Part shown: positions 59,905 through 64,000 of the stretch, piece after piece
Layout of the letters: every line of letters starts with the position of its first letter
Numbering within the stretch: the first letter of the stretch is position 1
Source: Tanypteryx hageni
Lineage: Eukaryota; Arthropoda; Insecta; Odonata; Petaluridae
NCBI GenBank assembly: GCA_028673005.1
Contig: CM054117.1
Coordinates: forward strand, 37,654,564-37,718,563
Length of the DNA stretch: 64,000 nucleotides
Direction: 5' to 3'
Position numbers and translations under genes: made by a program
The notes under the pieces: model-generated
Told to the model about the DNA's origin: nothing
Databases searched by the model: none
The model's input: only the letters and a program-made list of their open reading frames with translations

Positions 59905-60274
59905 GGTGGTGTAGTGGTTAGGACGCTGGCTGCTACTCGCCCGATGCTTGAAAAAGTCATCGGGTACGAATCCTGCGCGAGTAGGATTTTTTCTCAAGGT
60001 CACCCGGCCCCCTGTTTGCGTGGTTTGAGGAGACCGTGCAAATTCAGCTGTTCCGTCCTTCGGAAGGGACGTTAAGCCGTTGGCCCCCCTGGTGTTCTTC
60101 GTAAGAGCAGGCAAATGCCGGCACCGGGTTTCCCTCCTCCCTTCTGTGTGCGAGTCCGGTGTGGAAGGCAACGGGAAACCACCACACCGTGTATGTATAT
60201 TCCCTAGTCAAAACCAATTAATTAATTAATTGGTAGGACCTGTCGCAAGACAGAACACGAATGAATGAATGAAT
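59905..60274 (+). repeat. tRNA-derived SINE, full-looking copy
   Basis: The head ggtggtgtagtggttagga is an A-box sequence and gggtacgaatcctgc is a B-box, as in a tRNA. The body carries tccgtccttcggaagggacg and ccggcaccgggtttccctcc, shared with the minus-strand copy at 18832-19079. The 3' end is a (gaat)n tail at 60259-60274. A heptamer atatcta flanks the copy on each side (59894 and 60273) and may be the duplication. Such SINEs are transcribed by RNA polymerase III. Confidence 0.85.
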
Positions 60275-60579
60275 ATCTAACCATTCACTTGCTATTTTAA
60301 TTAAAATGATTGCACAGATGGACAGACAGACCGAAAACATAAGCATGTTTATAAAATGTAATGCGCTATAAATTATCATAAATCCTCAATAAAAAGTTCA
60401 CTCCCAATCAATTTTCACATCTTTCAACTGTTTATGAGCAATTGCTTGCCTTTAGTTAAAACCCTTGCAATCCCTTACTGGGTCACAACCTGTATAATGA
60501 TAAACACTCATAAAAATGTTCATACAGAGACCCTGAAGTTCATCTCAGCCAGGACATGGGAGAATCTTCATCAAAGGAC

Positions 60580-60765
60580 ATGTCGGTCTCGGTGGCGACG
60601 GTAACGAAGGTCGTGGGTTCGCATCCTGCCTAGGTGGGTTTTTCTCCACCTAGGGCATGGATATATGTGTTCGTCTATTGTTACTGTTAACATATTCCAC
60701 TGTAAAATGGCTACAAAAGCTGTATGTGGAATTATTGAATAAATAAAATAAAAAATATATATAAA
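60580..60765 (+). repeat. Second tRNA-derived SINE type
   Basis: gtcggtctcggtggcgacgg and the B-box-like gtgggttcgcatcctgcc form a tRNA-like head. A short unrelated body follows, and then an A-rich tail of aataaataaaataaaa type near 60737-60755. The body differs from the SINE at 59905. The strict A box is weak. Confidence 0.6.
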
Positions 60766-60859
60766 TCTTAAAAAGAAGAGAAAAATACAAAAGCATCTCA
60801 AATAACAAATATTAAATCACTAATCTTATAAAGACATTTAGTCACTAGAAACTCATGAG

Positions 60860-62040
60860 CATGCTTCATGAATGGTTGAAATGTGTTTATTCCTTTGATT
60901 GTAGCAGGTAGAGCATTATGATATTTAATACATCTTGCTTTTGGTCCTTAGGAGCAAATTTTAAGTTTTGTTGTGTAATATGGAGATCATTAATTCTTCT
61001 TGTGTTGTAATCATATGAATTGCTATTTTTCTCATAGTCAGACTTTTGCATCACATACAGCACAGAATTATAAACATAAATAGAAGGAACAGTCAAGAGT
61101 CCTAATTTTTTGAAAAGGGGTCGGCAATGTGCTCTGAAGGGTGCATTGCACATTGACCTGACCTTTTTCTGGATCTTGAAAACCACATTTAGTTGGGTCG
61201 AGGAGCCCCAGAGGACAATACCATAAGCAATACATGAATAAAAATAAGCGAAGTACACATTTTTTAATATCTCAGTACTGAGTGAGTGCTTCAGGACAGA
61301 TAGGTCATACCTAATACTCAAAGTTTAGCTTTTTACATAAATTGTCAGTATGACAAGACCATTTTAACAGAAGGTCAATATAGACACCTAGAAATTTGAA
61401 CTCCTTAGTGGAATTGATCACATCTTTGCCGAGACAAGAGCATAAGTTTTGGCACTTTCTGCGAGGCGGAGAAGAACATAGCCAGTGTTTTACTGTCATT
61501 TAAGGTGAGTCAATTGTCCTTACACCACTTAGACATCACCTGCAAAACCTCTCTTCTTTCGTCAACTAGTATTTTGTCGATGGGATTAGTAACTAAAACA
61601 TTCATGTCATCAGCATACATAATAACATTATTACAAACATTAATCATAAGGTTTTCAGGTAAGTCATTAATAAAAATGATGAATAGGACAGGGCCTAAAA
61701 TGGACCTCTGTGGCATACCAGAGTGTACCAAACTAGGGTCAGAGAAATATTATTTACCTTCCTTAAATATGGAGACAATTTTCTGGCAATTTGGTAGGTA
61801 AGATTTTAACCAGTTGCTGGCCATGTCTCTTACACCTAGCCTGGCACATTTATCTAATAAGAGATCATGATCAACAGAATCAAAGGCTTTGCTAAGATCA
61901 AAAAAACATCCAGAGTAATATTTCTCATATTCATTTATACTATGATGAAGTTAATAGCAGTAAATAGAGCCTGCTAAGTAGATTTCCCTTTCCTAAATCC
62001 AAATCTGGAGCTTGAGAGGATGTTGCATTTTTTTAGTAAT
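60860..62040 (-). pseudogene. LINE (jockey/CR1-like) reverse transcriptase, 5'-truncated
   Basis: On the minus strand the reverse transcriptase motifs occur in order: FGFRKGKST (near 62020), [17 protein letters not shown] with the first catalytic Asp, SGMPQRSILGPVLFIIFIND, MYADDMNVLV with the intact YADD box, MSKWCKDN then a stop and LTLNDSKT, KEFKFLGVYID, and a long C-terminal frame (60887-61321) with SCIAYGIVLWGSS, FKIQKKVRSM and HCRPLFKKLGLLTVPSIYVY. A minus-strand aataaa lies near 60890. Stops and two frameshifts inactivate it, but it is the best preserved LINE here. Such elements could mobilise the SINEs. Confidence 0.88.
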
Positions 62041-62196
62041 TCCAGTAAAAAACTGAAAATTTATCCACACTGGACTGAAATTTATGCTTGCAAAGGCATG
62101 AGGAAGTAATGGTTGGCTCAGGAAAGACAACTTGGAATCAACTACTGAAGCCAGGCCATGGGGAGCTTGAGCCGAGGGAGAAAGGAGATTTTTGAG

Positions 62197-62306
62197 ACGT
62201 TAAATTAGTAATAAAAAATTAAACCATCTTCTAACCCAACACGGTGTTGACAACTTTCGACACGTTAAATTAGTAATAAAAAATTAAACCATCTCCTAAC
62301 TCAACC
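62197..62306 (+). repeat. 65-bp tandem duplication
   Basis: acgttaaattagtaataaaa at 62197 recurs at 62262, followed in both by attaaaccatct-ctaac-caac. The period is 65 bp, with a partial second unit. Confidence 0.85.
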
Positions 62307-64000
62307 TTTTTTTACGTATATAGTCGTGTTGGAGATTGAAGTCATGTAGGACACCTCCAATGACACCCTCAACGCCAGGACGATGGTGACCACGCAAAAC
62401 AACATAAGAATATCGATAACAACAAAGACTGGTGCAATCTACAGGATAAGCTCCGTGGAATGCAAAGTTCATTTAAGCCTTAGTTTGTGCAGAATTATCT
62501 TATTGTGAGAGAATATCAATGCGGGACTCCCTTATCGATTTTATATTTCGCAGCGTACACATTTAGCCACACTAGCGAAAATTTAATTTTGTCAGTTGGC
62601 GTTATGGTGCATCAGATGCGTATTATCTGAGTCTTACATTGTTTTTCCACCAGTCGGTTGTCTTTTGTTTTTTGACATTTAACACAAGTTTAGCTGTCAT
62701 TGAATTCTCGCTGCAACCAATTTCTGGTACTATTTCTAAAAACTTGGTATCTGCAGTTGGTAATAATAGTACATTTTCTTGCCACCAGAGGAACTGCCGA
62801 AACGGGAAGAGATATCGTGTCCCACAAATTAATACTTTTTCTCACTTTCACTTAATTTCAATACTTATATTTTAATGATGCAGTGTTACATTCCGTTACC
62901 ACTATTCACGTATCTTTTTAGCGTTGCCGACATATCAAAATAAAAAACTTTTGGGTTGGTTGGTGAAGTATTTATTGTCCAAACTTACGTTGGGGTAGGT
63001 TTTGGTTGATTTATATTGTAGGGGTACTAGTATTTGTATTGTGGTAACCCTATGCTCCAATTAATCGCAAGAACTTCGCCATGATACTTCAATTATATTT
63101 CACATTTTAAGGCTGGTACTACGTAGATCATTTTCTTACTGTTAGAGGTACTACCATAGTTGGTGTTAATATAACTAATTGTAAGCTGTTTCCAAACATC
63201 ATTTGTGACGAATGTCCTAATTTCCAATGAAGGCTGTCCATCATTTGTTTTAAAACAGTAAATTCAAAAGGCAAAATGAAATACTTTCTAAAATTCAAAT
63301 ACTCGAATATATTATCATGATCACGAGGATTGAAACAGCTTTAATACCTTCAAAAACAATATAATTAAATAAACATTTCTGAAAAATAAATACTGGCGTC
63401 TTATAAATCTTACATTGTGCCCTCTACTAGGCATTTCTTTTGGAGGGATCTGACCCTCATGTTCCTTCACCATTCACAGCAACTGCTTACAAGCTACATC
63501 CCCATTAACCCTTCATTTCAATCAACATTTGAAATTATTAGGTATCATTGAAAATCACAGCATAGTTGTTATGCAAGTTTCTCAGTGGGTTCGGATGTTG
63601 ATTTCATGAAAGTTGCCAGTCTTTCATTTAGATTTTATATTACTTCATGGCAACACATATCGTAGCATTTATAAAAGAAATCCTAATATCTCATGGATAA
63701 TTAGAAGTTATTTCATCCATTCTCTTTTGTGATAGAAAAATACCCATGAAAAGTTTAATGGTTTCAGCAAAGGAGGGCTGATTTAATTTTTCAGTCTTGG
63801 TCTGTAAGATCAATGAAGGTGTTTTAATGTTTTTCTGATATTTTCCAATATGGCCCACCCTATTCAAAATGTACATGGCATCAAGTACTTGTTCATACTT
63901 ATCACTGGATTTTATTATTTATCAATATAATTTGTAGCTCATTATTCATAGACAACCGTGATCATAGATTACATCCAGGTTTTCCTCTACTCAACCTTCA
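62307..64000. other. No gene seen
   Basis: Open frames such as 62639-62875 and 63691-63876 have no recognised domain and no supporting splice or repeat structure. The stretch is AT-rich. Confidence 0.4.

Noticed and set aside
59905..59990. Functional tRNA gene
   Set aside because: A- and B-box words are present, but the sequence does not fold into a cloverleaf with a proper acceptor stem and continues into a SINE body.

Overview
This is a gene-poor stretch of nuclear DNA from an animal, most likely an insect or another arthropod with a large, transposon-rich genome. Three observations support this. The one recognisable host gene is split by GT-AG introns. It encodes the start of a TIA-1/TIAR-type RNA-binding protein whose residues resemble insect Rox8/TIAR. 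Most of the rest is AT-rich DNA holding tRNA-derived SINEs, jockey/CR1-like LINE remnants, many small DNA transposons, P and piggyBac elements and a solo LTR. I see no bacterial genes, rRNA, CRISPR array or free-standing tRNA gene. The species cannot be fixed from the sequence.

Layout. Positions 1-31,260 hold the 5' end of the TIA-1/TIAR gene (minus strand, coding exons at 31116-31127, 31003-31034 and 30785-30881). To its left lie about 30 kb that probably form one very long intron or several. This left part contains a foldback element at the window edge, two hammerhead-ribozyme-like hairpins (1095-1129 and 11308-11342), long purine-biased tracts (about 2985-7880) with a 19-bp minisatellite, three tRNA-derived SINE-like repeats (one is 13691-13860, one 18832-19079, and relatives lie at 59.9-60.8 kb), a hAT-like element (14359-15250) and a Tigger/pogo-like non-autonomous element (15556-16546). 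A 39-nt candidate microexon on the same strand as TIA-1 lies at 28433-28471.

Positions 31,260-43,700 are AT-rich and carry hAT-type MITEs (33025-33298; 36045-36456 with a perfect 8-bp target duplication), two decayed LINE reverse transcriptases, a foldback repeat and a mariner remnant.

Positions 43,745-48,153 are the most striking part. They form a nested transposon: a piggyBac-like element (TTAA at both ends) was entered, just upstream of its transposase start, by a 3160-bp P-type element with perfect 29-bp terminal inverted repeats and a perfect 8-bp duplication. The P element keeps a THAP DNA-binding domain that reads through three in-phase exons to an early stop (143 residues). Its catalytic middle is deleted and only the C-terminal transposase part follows. 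The layout recalls the short repressor-making derivatives of Drosophila P elements.

Positions 48,800-64,000 are a transposon graveyard: two hAT transposase relics of different lineages, a pogo-type DNA-binding domain relic, a solo LTR with 5-bp duplication, several MITEs, two tRNA-derived SINEs and a comparatively well preserved LINE reverse transcriptase on the minus strand. Apart from TIA-1/TIAR, none of the coding sequence looks like a functional host gene.
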